Shown: one piece after another, positions 31,910-41,638 of the stretch
Numbering within the stretch: the first letter of the stretch is position 1
Layout: every line of letters begins with the position of its first letter
NCBI GenBank assembly: GCA_930987745.1
Contig: CAKNKX010000004.1
Span: 1 to 64,000, forward strand
DNA: 64,000 nucleotides
Direction of reading: 5' to 3'
Source of the DNA: an uncultured Clostridium sp.
GTDB lineage: Bacteria; Bacillota; Clostridia; TANB77; CAG-508
Notes under the pieces: model-generated
Database searches by the model: none
Told to the model about the DNA's origin: nothing
The model's input: only the letters and a program-made list of their open reading frames with translations
Made by a program: the position numbers and the translations under genes

Positions 31910-32386
31910 ATGGACAATCAAAAACACGAGCGGAAGTTCGAAGAACTTGAACTTCAGACAGCACAAATTTTCTCGCAGAAGTTTCTGAAACGTTTGCAGA
32001 AAATGGGTTATCGGCCAGGGGTCGATAAGCTTGAATTATCGACTAACTTCAGTACAGAATTCACCATCATTAGACATCTACATGATGCATGTTATGCAGG
32101 TGGGCTCGTGAAGTTTTTTCTGTTAAAAATCCCTGATAAATATAAGCCCAAAAACAAGAATAAGAAGGGGAATACTACTGAAGAATCATGGTCTGAAAGC
32201 CTAGCGCTGGAAGATATTTTTGCACAAAAGATTCTAGAAACTTTGGAATCTTTAGGATGCAATGATTCGTCAAGACTTAGATTTTCGACGAATTACAAGA
32301 ACCATACGACGACAATTGTTTATAAAAAAACAGTACTAAGGGAAGATTATTTTGATGTAATCATCCCTGACCAAGTAAGAGAGTGA
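31910..32386 (+). CDS. Hypothetical protein with atypical (higher-GC) codon usage; two in-frame CGG codons read through
   Basis: 158 aa ORF with RBS ccgaggagg; composition contrast with neighbours. Confidence 0.6.
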   Translation: MDNQKHERKFEELELQTAQIFSQKFLKRLQKMGYRPGVDKLELSTNFSTEFTIIRHLHDACYAGGLVKFFLLKIPDKYKPKNKNKKGNTTEESWSESLALEDIFAQKILETLESLGCNDSSRLRFSTNYKNHTTTIVYKKTVLREDYFDVIIPDQVRE

Positions 32387-32568
32387 GAATTCGCTCTCTT
32401 TTCCCATTTAAAATTATATATAGAATATAAAAAATCCAAAAAGATATTTTTTTAGTTTCATGTTTCTTCAAACTTATTTTTAAAAATTTTTCAAAAATTT
32501 GCATCAATATTTTAAAAAAATTTACACATACTAAATTTAGATTATTTTGAAAGGTGGTAATTTTTATG

Positions 32569-33003
32569 AAAGTAAGTAGATGTATGTGTGAAAATGTTTG
32601 TCAGGTAACTCCAGAAACAAATATAAAAGAAGTTGCAAAATTAATGCAAGAAAATAAAGTGGGATGTATACCTGTTTGTAACGATAATAAGGTATGTGGA
32701 ATAGTAACAGATAGAGACTTAGTTTTAAGAGGAATGGCTTGTGGAAAAAATATAGATACAACAAAAGTAAGTGATATAATGACATGTAATCCTTGTACTT
32801 GCAGTGAAGATGATGATATAGAAAAAGCAGAAGATTTAATGGCAGAAAATCAAATAAAAAGAATACCAGTTTGTGATAATAACAATAATATTGTAGGTAT
32901 GCTTTCCATAGGAAATTTATTCAAAAATCATGAGGATTTAAATGAAGATGAATTATGTTACACTTTAGAATGTATTTGTAAAAACTCAAATAAAAATGCT
33001 TAA
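32569..33003 (+). CDS. CBS domain-containing protein
   Basis: Two CBS repeats: GIVTDRDLVLRG, VSDIMT. Confidence 0.88.
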   Translation, partial: KVSRCMCENVCQVTPETNIKEVAKLMQENKVGCIPVCNDNKVCGIVTDRDLVLRGMACGKNIDTTKVSDIMTCNPCTCSEDDDIEKAEDLMAENQIKRIPVCDNNNNIVGMLSIGNLFKNHEDLNEDELCYTLECICKNSNKNA

Positions 33004-33067
33004 AATTTTACTATTAAGAACGGATATAATCCGTTCTTTTTACATACAATAAAATAGGGAGGAAATC

Positions 33068-34166
33068 ATGGTTTACGATTTTTCTTATTGGACAAGAGTA
33101 TTAAAAAGAATATTATATGTTGTATTTATATTAATTGGACTATATGTAGCATTAAAATTGTCTATATTTTATATGCCGTTTTTAGTAGCTTTCATAATTT
33201 CACTTATGATAGAACCTGCTATAAAAAAGATAATGAAAAAAACAAATTTGACAAGAAGAACAAGTGCAATTATTATATTTATATTGGTATCTATAATAAT
33301 TATAGGTGGTTTAGCTTGGTTAATATTTTCTCTATTTTCAGAAGCATCTAGTTTGCTTCAAAGTTTGAATAATTATTTTGATAAAGCATACATACAGTTT
33401 CAAAATCTTATCTCAAACTTTAATTTCGACAAAATTCACTTGTCAGAAGAGTTTTTAAATGTTATACAAAATTCGACATCAGATATATTAAATACCGCAT
33501 CAGATTGGCTTAAAAATGCATTAGGTGGGCTAATAGATTTTGCAACAAGCTTACCAACAATTGCTATATGTATAGGAATAACAGTTGTTGCACTTTACTT
33601 TATTTGTGTTGATAAAATATATATATTAGACCAATTAGAACATCATATGCCAAGAGTATGGGTAAAAAAATTAAGATTTCACTTACATGACTTGACACAT
33701 ACATTAGGTGGATATTTAAAAGCAGAAGCGACATTAATTCTAGTTTCTTTTATTATTTCACTAATTGGACTATATATATTAGTATTTCTTGGATTTAATA
33801 TTAAATATCCTCTACTTATGGCATTATTTATAGGGTTTGTTGATGCACTTCCAATTTTAGGTTCTGGTACTGTAATGATACCATGGGCAATAATTTCCGC
33901 AATTAATGGAGATATTAATTTAGGACTTGCAATTATAGTACTTTTAATAATTATGTCTGTTGTAAGGCAATTACTAGAGCCAAAGCTTGTGAGCAAAAAT
34001 ATAGGAGTTCATCCAATTTTTACGTTAATTGCCATGTATACAGGTTTTAAAGTTATAGGGGTGATTCGGATTATTAGTAGGTCCAATTGTTTTAATTTTA
34101 TTTAAAAATATTTTTGCAAGTCTTATTGACCAGGGTGTGTTTAAGACAATTTTTGATAAAAATTAG
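33068..34166 (+). CDS. AI-2E family transporter, interrupted by in-frame CGG at 34067-34069
   Basis: PILGSGTVMIPWAI, GVHPIFTLIAMYTGFKVIGVI(c)GLLVGPIVLILFKNIF. Confidence 0.88.
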
Positions 34167-34257
34167 AAAAGTAACAAGTTAAATATCTTAAATATCTTGA
34201 GAAATATTAACTTTTATGGTAAAATATATATATGTTTATTTAAGGAGAGGTTGAAAT

Positions 34258-34764
34258 ATGGCAGGTTATGTAATACACATTGCTGTTGCCCAAGAATATT
34301 TAAGAAAACATAATAAAGAATATAATAGGGATTTTATTTTAGGTTCAGTTTTACCAGATTTAACCAAAGATAAATCAAAGACTCATTATGGCAAATCTCC
34401 AGCATATACAAATTTAAAAAAATTTCTATTATTTAATGATTTATCAACAGAATTAAATAAAGGAGAATTTGTACATTTAATTACAGACTATTTATTTTAT
34501 AATCATTATTTAGAATTCTTTTCAAAAAAAGATATTTATAATGATTATGATATATCTAATAAGAGTATAATTGAAAAATATAATGTAAAATTATTAGATG
34601 AAATTAAAGATACAGTTTTTTTAAAAGAAGGAGAAATGAAAGTTTTAAATTTTTCTCTTATTTATAAACTAATAGATGAAATATCAGATATTGATTTAGA
34701 AACAGTAAAAAAAGAAGTTTTAGAAGATAATAAAAAGTGGACTTATTATAAAAATATAGTATAA
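34258..34764 (+). CDS. Hypothetical protein (zinc-dependent phospholipase C-like)
   Basis: GYVIHIAVAQEYLRK, GSVLPDLTKDKSKTHY, HLITDYLFYNHYL. Confidence 0.5.
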   Translation: MAGYVIHIAVAQEYLRKHNKEYNRDFILGSVLPDLTKDKSKTHYGKSPAYTNLKKFLLFNDLSTELNKGEFVHLITDYLFYNHYLEFFSKKDIYNDYDISNKSIIEKYNVKLLDEIKDTVFLKEGEMKVLNFSLIYKLIDEISDIDLETVKKEVLEDNKKWTYYKNIV

Positions 34765-34857
34765 AGAAAAACATTTAATGACAAATCAAAGTTTACTAAA
34801 TACAAAAATAAATCAAAATATATACAAGGAATAAAAAATATAAATAGGTGATGAAAA

Positions 34858-35736
34858 ATGATAGATATGCACATACATACAAATAATTCAGATGGAACAG
34901 ATACAATAGAGGAATTATTAAAAAAAGCTGGAAAGTTAAATTTGAAATATATATCTATAACCGATCATGACACATGTAAAGGATATGAAGAATTAGAACA
35001 AATAGATGCAAAGAAATTATTTACTGGAAATATTGTTAAAGGCATTGAAATGAAATGTTCATATAAAAAAAGAACTATTGAAGTATTAGGTTATAAAATT
35101 AACACCAAAATAATGCAAGAATGGTTAGATGATTTTTACAAAGACAAAAAAAGAGAAGACTTACAATTAAAATATTTTAATTTATTATATGAAAAATGTA
35201 TGAAAATGGGACTAACATTAGATAACGAAAGAAGTATTAAATGGAATCCAAGTAATGATTGGGCGAGTTTTGTTATATATACTGAAATAAAAAAACATGA
35301 ATCAAACCGAAATAAAGTTCCAGAAGATTTATGGGAAACATTCTCAGCTTTTAGTAGAAAGTATTGTAATAATCCTGAACATGTTTTATATATTGATAAA
35401 AGCCAAGATTATCCAAGTCTAAAAGAAGCAATACTAGCTATAAAAAGAGCAGAAGGATTAGTTTTTATGCCTCATTTGTATATCTATAAGTGGGTGGACA
35501 ATAAAAATGAATTTATAAATGAGATAGTAAATAATTATGATATTGATGGAATTGAATGTTACTATACGGATTTTACAGAGGAACAAACAAAATATTTGTT
35601 GGACTTGTGTGATAAAAATAAATTATATAAAAGTGGTGGAAGTGACTATCATGGTAAAAATAAGCCCAAAATATCACTAGCAAAAGGGTATGGAAATCTA
35701 AATATAAGTGAAGAAATAATTAGAGAATGGATATAA
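34858..35736 (+). CDS. PHP domain metal-dependent phosphoesterase
   Basis: MIDMHIHTNNSDGTDTIEELL, SITDHDT, GGSDYHG. Confidence 0.9.
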   Translation: MIDMHIHTNNSDGTDTIEELLKKAGKLNLKYISITDHDTCKGYEELEQIDAKKLFTGNIVKGIEMKCSYKKRTIEVLGYKINTKIMQEWLDDFYKDKKREDLQLKYFNLLYEKCMKMGLTLDNERSIKWNPSNDWASFVIYTEIKKHESNRNKVPEDLWETFSAFSRKYCNNPEHVLYIDKSQDYPSLKEAILAIKRAEGLVFMPHLYIYKWVDNKNEFINEIVNNYDIDGIECYYTDFTEEQTKYLLDLCDKNKLYKSGGSDYHGKNKPKISLAKGYGNLNISEEIIREWI

Positions 35737-35954
35737 AGGAGGTACATATGAATAAAGAATTAAAGATGGAGCATGCCTTAGATGTTTTGAATAGAAAAAT
35801 TGCAAAATATATTAGAGAGCATAAAGATGGAAATATTGATGAATTTAGAACTAAATTACGAGAATTTGCAAAAGAAGAAGAACAAATATATGAATTAAAC
35901 GAAGACATAATAGAAAGAGTAATAAGAGAATATTTAAAAGATATAAAAGAATAG
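35727..35954 (+). CDS. Small protein upstream of zeta-toxin gene, candidate antitoxin
   Basis: 75 aa, directly upstream of zeta kinase. Confidence 0.5.
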   Translation: MDIKEVHMNKELKMEHALDVLNRKIAKYIREHKDGNIDEFRTKLREFAKEEEQIYELNEDIIERVIREYLKDIKE

Positions 35955-35964
35955 GAGTTTTGAT

Positions 35965-36858
35965 ATGGGAAAATATGATTTAACAATTGCTGATATAAAA
36001 AATAATGCAAATAGATTTTTATCTTATATTTATGCAACTGCTAGAAGATCGCAAGAACCAGAAATAGACTTTATAGTGGCTGGACCGGGAGCAGGAAAAA
36101 GTGGGGTAGAGAGTTATTTAAAAAATAAATTTAAAAAAAGAGATGAAAGATGTGCTGTTGTAAGTTCTGATAAAATAGCTGAATTCCATCCGGATTATGA
36201 AGATATTATTGAAGAATTGCCTGAAGTTTGTTATAAAGTTACAAGGCAGTTTGTAAGACCTGCTACGCCAATAATATTTGAAGAACTGAAAAATAATAAT
36301 ATTAATATACTAAATGAAAATACTTTTGATAAAGGACAATCAGATATAGAATTTGTAAAGAAATTCAAGGATTCAGGGTATAAAATAAAAGTACATATAA
36401 TTGCAACAGATATGTATATTAGTAGGCTATCTTGTTATGAGAGAGAAGCTAGAATGTTACAAGATGGAGATACTCCAAGAGGAGTTTCAAAAGAAACGCA
36501 AACAAGAATGTATAATTCATTTATAGATGAAATTACAGAATTGGAGAAGTTAGGTTATTGTGATGAATTAAATGTATATATAAGAGGCGAAAACATTAAT
36601 AAACCAGAATTAGTATATCAACTAGGTGATAGCAAATATAAAAATTTTAAAGAAGCCATAATAGAAGAAAGAAAAAAACAAAGAAAAGCAGTATTAGCAA
36701 ATCCATCAGAGTATCTAGCTAAGATTAAAGAAGTAAGCAAAATAATTGAAAGAGATGGAGTAAATGAAGTTCTAACAAGCAATTCGCTTGAGGGGTTAAA
36801 AGAATTACAAAAAGATTTTATAGAAGAACTAGCAAAAGAAAGTGATATGGAAAAATAA
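35965..36858 (+). CDS. Zeta toxin family P-loop kinase
   Basis: VAGPGAGKSGVESYL Walker A, zeta-like domain organization. Confidence 0.75.
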   Translation: MGKYDLTIADIKNNANRFLSYIYATARRSQEPEIDFIVAGPGAGKSGVESYLKNKFKKRDERCAVVSSDKIAEFHPDYEDIIEELPEVCYKVTRQFVRPATPIIFEELKNNNINILNENTFDKGQSDIEFVKKFKDSGYKIKVHIIATDMYISRLSCYEREARMLQDGDTPRGVSKETQTRMYNSFIDEITELEKLGYCDELNVYIRGENINKPELVYQLGDSKYKNFKEAIIEERKKQRKAVLANPSEYLAKIKEVSKIIERDGVNEVLTSNSLEGLKELQKDFIEELAKESDMEK

Positions 36859-36915
36859 AAAGATAATGAAAAGAGATACACAAATTGGTAGTGTATCTCT
36901 TTTCATTGTCTTTTT
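36859..36915 (+). terminator. Intrinsic terminator, long hairpin
   Basis: aaagataatgaaaagagatacac...gtgtatctcttttcattgtctttttat. Confidence 0.7.
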
Positions 36916-36961
36916 ATTTAAAATATAATATAATTATGCATATAAAAAAGAGGAGGTTACT

Positions 36962-38111
36962 ATGAAACAAGAAATAATTTTACCAGATTATAATCATTCA
37001 ATTTTAAATTTAATAACAACAGTTCTAAAATACTATAATGTAGATACAAATCATACTAGTTTAGGGTCATTAGAAAAAATCATGACCAAAAAATACAAAA
37101 ATATTATTTTCTTAGTATTAGATGGAATGGGAGAACATATATTAAATAATATTTCGCCAAATGGATTTTTTAATAAACAAAAAATAGATTGCATTACTAG
37201 TGTATATCCATCAACTACCACTGCAGCCCTTACAACATATTATTCACGGAAAACCGCCATATGAAACAGGATGGATTGCATGGTCTCAATATTTTAAGGA
37301 ATATGGAAGAGCAATAGATATGTTATCACATAAAGAGTCATATAAAAGAGATTCTTTAGAAGGTGCAAGTATTGATGTGTTTGAATCAGTTGTAAATTAT
37401 ATACCTATATTTGAACAAATAGAAAATTCTTCAGGAACAATAGCTTATGAGATGACACCTTCATATTCAGACAAAAGAGCTAAAAGGAGTATTAGAGCTG
37501 ATTCACTAGATGAAATTATAGAAAATATAAAAATGATTGTAAATATGCCAAATGATAAGTTCATTCTTGGATATTCAGATAATCCAGATGGATTATTACA
37601 TAAATATGGAACTGACTCAGAAGAAGCCAAAGAATTGATTTTAGAAGCAGAAAATAAAATAGAAAAATTATATCATGAATTACCTGAAGATACTTTAGTC
37701 ATAATTTCTGCAGACCATGGACATAAAAATATAAATAAAGCATATACTTTATTAGACTATCCGGAAATTCAAGAATGTTTAATATTGCCACCATCTTTAG
37801 AATCAAGAACAGTTTCTTTTTGGGTTAAAGAAGAGATGAAAAAAGAATTTGAGGAACGTTTTAATAAAATATTTAAAGATGAATTTTGGTTAATGACAAA
37901 AGAAGAATTTTTGGAAAAACATTTTTTAGGTTATGGTAATAAACATCCAAAAATAGATGATTTTATAGGTAATTATGTTGCCTTATCAATTTCAGATAGT
38001 ATAATAAGATTAGAAACATTTTTAGCAGAAGGAAAAAAAGTGAAAAAATCAACACATTGTGGTTTGACTAAAGATGAGATGGAAGTACCAGTAATTGTTT
38101 TGGAAAAATAA
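36962..38111 (+). CDS. Alkaline phosphatase/type I phosphodiesterase family protein, interrupted by in-frame CGG at 37247-37249
   Basis: FLVLDGMGEHIL, STTTAALTTYYS(c)GKPPYETGWIAW, ISADHGHKN. Confidence 0.85.
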
Positions 38112-38175
38112 ATATATGATATTTAATAAATTATTAAAGATGCATTTTTTAATGCATCTTTTTCACAAATAAAGT

Positions 38176-39033
38176 TTAATTTAAACCATATAAATTGTTA
38201 TCAACTAAAAGTTTTGCTCTTTTTGCTGTCTTTTCGTCAGAGTGTAATGCGTTTTTAATAAAATCAGGATGTTCTATCAAAAATTGTTTCATTGTTTCAT
38301 CAGGATTTTCAAAGAATTTTTTTAACATTTGTAATTGTTTTTCATTAATAATATTATTTTTATAAGCTGTTTCAAACATGGTATTATCTACATTAACTAA
38401 AGAAAATGCTTTTACACCCTCAGCTTCTATTTTATCTTTTCCACCTTGCATACGGTCAACAACGACACAAGACCAACACATTTGTCCACCAATATTTTTT
38501 ATAGCTGGTATCCATGCTCTTATGTAGCTAGATGCGACTGTTATTAAATCAGCAATATGTAAAACTTTTTTATTTTCAAGATTTGTTATTTTTTCTGTTT
38601 TTTCAAACTTACTATCACTAACAACAGCAGATAAATCTTTATAAATAGAAATATGTGGTTTATCTAAAAGATATGCAATTATATTTGAGAAAAACCAATC
38701 TCTTCTTTCTCCTCCGGAAATATAATCTACTTCTGAAATATCAATGTTTTTTACAATATAGTCTTTCATAAAATCAATAACATTACAATAAATTTCATTT
38801 TCATTATATTGTTTTAATACTTTTTGAAATACCTTTTCAGGCAAAGTCATTTTATCAGCTAAACACTCATCAATAAAAGAAAGCAATGAATTTGCATCTT
38901 CTTGGCTTCCATAAACAAAATGAGTGTTAATAAAATATGGACCTATTTTACCAGAAGTGTACCAAAATGGTTTGTTTTCTTCACAAAATCTTATAGCTTT
39001 TGTTTCAAATAAATATGACATAATATCAGACAT
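38176..39033 (-). CDS. pyrE: Orotate phosphoribosyltransferase
   Basis: KPFWYTSGKIGPYFINTHF, YISGGERRDWFFSN, CVVVDRMQGG. Confidence 0.75.
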   Translation of the reverse strand: MSDIMSYLFETKAIRFCEENKPFWYTSGKIGPYFINTHFVYGSQEDANSLLSFIDECLADKMTLPEKVFQKVLKQYNENEIYCNVIDFMKDYIVKNIDISEVDYISGGERRDWFFSNIIAYLLDKPHISIYKDLSAVVSDSKFEKTEKITNLENKKVLHIADLITVASSYIRAWIPAIKNIGGQMCWSCVVVDRMQGGKDKIEAEGVKAFSLVNVDNTMFETAYKNNIINEKQLQMLKKFFENPDETMKQFLIEHPDFIKNALHSDEKTAKRAKLLVDNNLYGLN

Positions 39034-39175
39034 AAAAATTCCTCCTTAACTTTATTAAACACATAATAATACAAATAAAAAAATAAATCAATAGGCAAAA
39101 ATTAGTCTAGATACAAACTTGACTTTTAAATTGTTTTTATATATATTATTAATAATTAAAAAAAGGGGGAGAGTA

Positions 39176-40261
39176 ATGAAACATTTAATTGATATTAAAG
39201 AATTATCTATAAAAGAAATTGATGAACTTATAGAAATAGCAAATGATATCATGGCAAATAAAGAAAAATATGCAAAAAAATGTGAAGGAAAAATACTAGC
39301 TACTCTATTTTATGAACCAAGCACAAGAACAAGATTAAGTTTTGAATCTGCAATGATGGAATTAGGAGGAAATGTACTAGGATTTTCTTCTGCAAATTCT
39401 AGTTCTGTTTCTAAAGGAGAAAGTGTGTCAGATACAGCAAGAGTAATAAGTGGATATGCAGATATAATAGCTATAAGACACCCAAAAGAGGGAGCACCAT
39501 TAGTAGCCTCAATGAAAGCAGAAGTACCAGTAATTAATGCAGGTGATGGAGGACATAACCATCCAACACAAACTTTAACAGATTTATTAACTATTCAATG
39601 TGAAAAGCACAGATTATCTGATTTAACAATAGGTATCTGTGGTGATTTAAAATTCGGAAGAACAGTTCATTCTTTGATAACATCAATGTCAAGATATACA
39701 AATATTAAATTCGTATTAATTTCACCAAATGAATTAAAAATACCAGACTATGTAAAAGAAAATGTATTAGATAAAAATCATATAGAATATATTGAAACAA
39801 CTAGTTTAGAAGAACATATGAAAGATTTAGACATTTTATACATGACAAGAATACAAAAAGAAAGATTTACAGATGAAGCTGAATATGTAAGACTAAAAGA
39901 TTCATATATTTTAAATAAAGAAAAATTAAAAACAGCTAAAGAAGATTTATGTATAATGCATCCATTGCCTAGAGTAAATGAAATATCAGTAGATGTAGAT
40001 GATGATAAAAGAGCCTGTTATTTCAAACAAGCTAAATATGGTAAATTTATAAGGATGGCACTAATTTTATGGCTTTTAGAAGCAAAAGAAAATAAAAATA
40101 AAGAAAAAAATTCTAATTCTGAAATAATAGATGTTATAAAGTGTAGAAATCCAAGATGTATTACATCAATAGAGCAAGAATTGCCACATATTTTTGAAGT
40201 AGTAGACAAAGAAAATGGAGTATATAAATGTAAATACTGTGAAAATCAAATAAAAAAATAA
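39176..40261 (+). CDS. pyrB: Aspartate carbamoyltransferase with C-terminal PyrI-like zinc-ribbon
   Basis: [25 protein letters not shown]-term [33 protein letters not shown]. Confidence 0.93.
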   Translation: MKHLIDIKELSIKEIDELIEIANDIMANKEKYAKKCEGKILATLFYEPSTRTRLSFESAMMELGGNVLGFSSANSSSVSKGESVSDTARVISGYADIIAIRHPKEGAPLVASMKAEVPVINAGDGGHNHPTQTLTDLLTIQCEKHRLSDLTIGICGDLKFGRTVHSLITSMSRYTNIKFVLISPNELKIPDYVKENVLDKNHIEYIETTSLEEHMKDLDILYMTRIQKERFTDEAEYVRLKDSYILNKEKLKTAKEDLCIMHPLPRVNEISVDVDDDKRACYFKQAKYGKFIRMALILWLLEAKENKNKEKNSNSEIIDVIKCRNPRCITSIEQELPHIFEVVDKENGVYKCKYCENQIKK

Positions 40262-40282
40262 ATTTAATATAGGAGGAAATGT

Positions 40283-41560
40283 ATGAAATTATTATTAAAA
40301 AATGGAAAAGTTTTTGATTATAAAACAAAATTAAATAATAAATATGATATCTTAATAGAAAATGATAAAATTGTAAAAATAGAAAAAAACATAAATGAAA
40401 CTGCAGATAAAGAAATAGATTGTACAAATCTTAATATTATACCAGGAATGATTGATATTCATTGTCATTTAAGAGAACCAGGAGGAGAACATAAAGAAAC
40501 AATTGAAACTGGTTCGAAAAGTGCAGTTGCAGGCGGGTTTACAACCATTTGCCCTATGCCAAATACAAAGCCAACACCAGATAATGTAGAAACATTAACA
40601 TATATTATAAATGAAGCAAAAAGAGTAAATTTATGTAATGTACTACCATATGCATCTGTAAGCAAAGGAGAAAAAGGAGAAGAACTAGTTAATTTTGAGG
40701 AATTAAAAAAGGCAGGAGCAATTGCTTTTTCAGATGATGGAATGCCAGTTGTAAATAGTAGAATGATGAGACAAGCTATGATAGAAGCAGATAAACTAGG
40801 AACATATGTAGCATCACATTGTGAGGAAAAATCTGTATCAGCAGGTGCAATAAACGCAGGACTTGTTGCAGATAAATTAGGTGTTCAAGGTGTATTACCA
40901 GAGGCAGAAGAAATTATGGCAGCAAGAGAGATTGTTATATCAGAAACAAATAATGTAAGAGGACATATCTGTCATATTAGTACAAAAACAAGTAAAAATA
41001 TGATAAGAGATGCTAAAAAAAGAGGAGTAAAAATCACTTGTGAAACTTGTCCTCACTATTTTACATTTACAGTAGATGAAGTATTAAAATCAGGAACAAA
41101 TGCAAAAATGAATCCTCCATTAAGAGAAGAAAAAGATAGACAGGCAATTATTGAAGGATTAAAAGAAGGAACAATTGACTGTATTATAACAGACCATGCA
41201 CCACATTCAGAATCAGAAAAAGATGTAGAATTAGCAAAAGCACCAAATGGAATAATTGGATTTGAAACAGCACTTTCAGCAGAAATAATGAATTTAGTAG
41301 ACCCAGGACATATTGATTACTTAAACTTAGTAAGACTTACATCATATACACCTGCTAAGATATTACATATAGATAATGAAAGAGGAAGTATAGAAATAGG
41401 GAAAAAAGCAGATGTTACAATATTTGACCCTAATGAAGAATATATCTATACAAAAGATATGATAGTTTCAAAATCTAAGAATAGTCCATTTATTGGAAAA
41501 AAATTAAAAGGAAAAGTAAAATACACAATAGTAAATGGAAGAATAGTTTGGGAATTTTAG
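40283..41560 (+). CDS. pyrC: Dihydroorotase
   Basis: DIHCHLREPGGEHKETIETG, ITDHAPHS. Confidence 0.95.
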   Translation: MKLLLKNGKVFDYKTKLNNKYDILIENDKIVKIEKNINETADKEIDCTNLNIIPGMIDIHCHLREPGGEHKETIETGSKSAVAGGFTTICPMPNTKPTPDNVETLTYIINEAKRVNLCNVLPYASVSKGEKGEELVNFEELKKAGAIAFSDDGMPVVNSRMMRQAMIEADKLGTYVASHCEEKSVSAGAINAGLVADKLGVQGVLPEAEEIMAAREIVISETNNVRGHICHISTKTSKNMIRDAKKRGVKITCETCPHYFTFTVDEVLKSGTNAKMNPPLREEKDRQAIIEGLKEGTIDCIITDHAPHSESEKDVELAKAPNGIIGFETALSAEIMNLVDPGHIDYLNLVRLTSYTPAKILHIDNERGSIEIGKKADVTIFDPNEEYIYTKDMIVSKSKNSPFIGKKLKGKVKYTIVNGRIVWEF

Positions 41561-41638
41561 GACTTACCTAAAAATTTCTGAATCAATAATAAAAAATATA
41601 AATTTAAACTGTAAAATATTGAAAGGAATGGAATTGAA

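Noticed and set aside
5467-37249. CGG frameshifts as simple random sequencing errors or pseudogenisation
   Set aside because: All share one motif, phase and strand relation and sit in conserved genes; random errors would hit homopolymers and all phases. A systematic context-specific artefact is still possible and is listed as the key refutation.
5467-37249. Classical prfB-like P-site slippery +1 frameshift
   Set aside because: Upstream codons are too varied, no stop codon is at the shift site, and no consistent upstream SD-like stimulator is visible.
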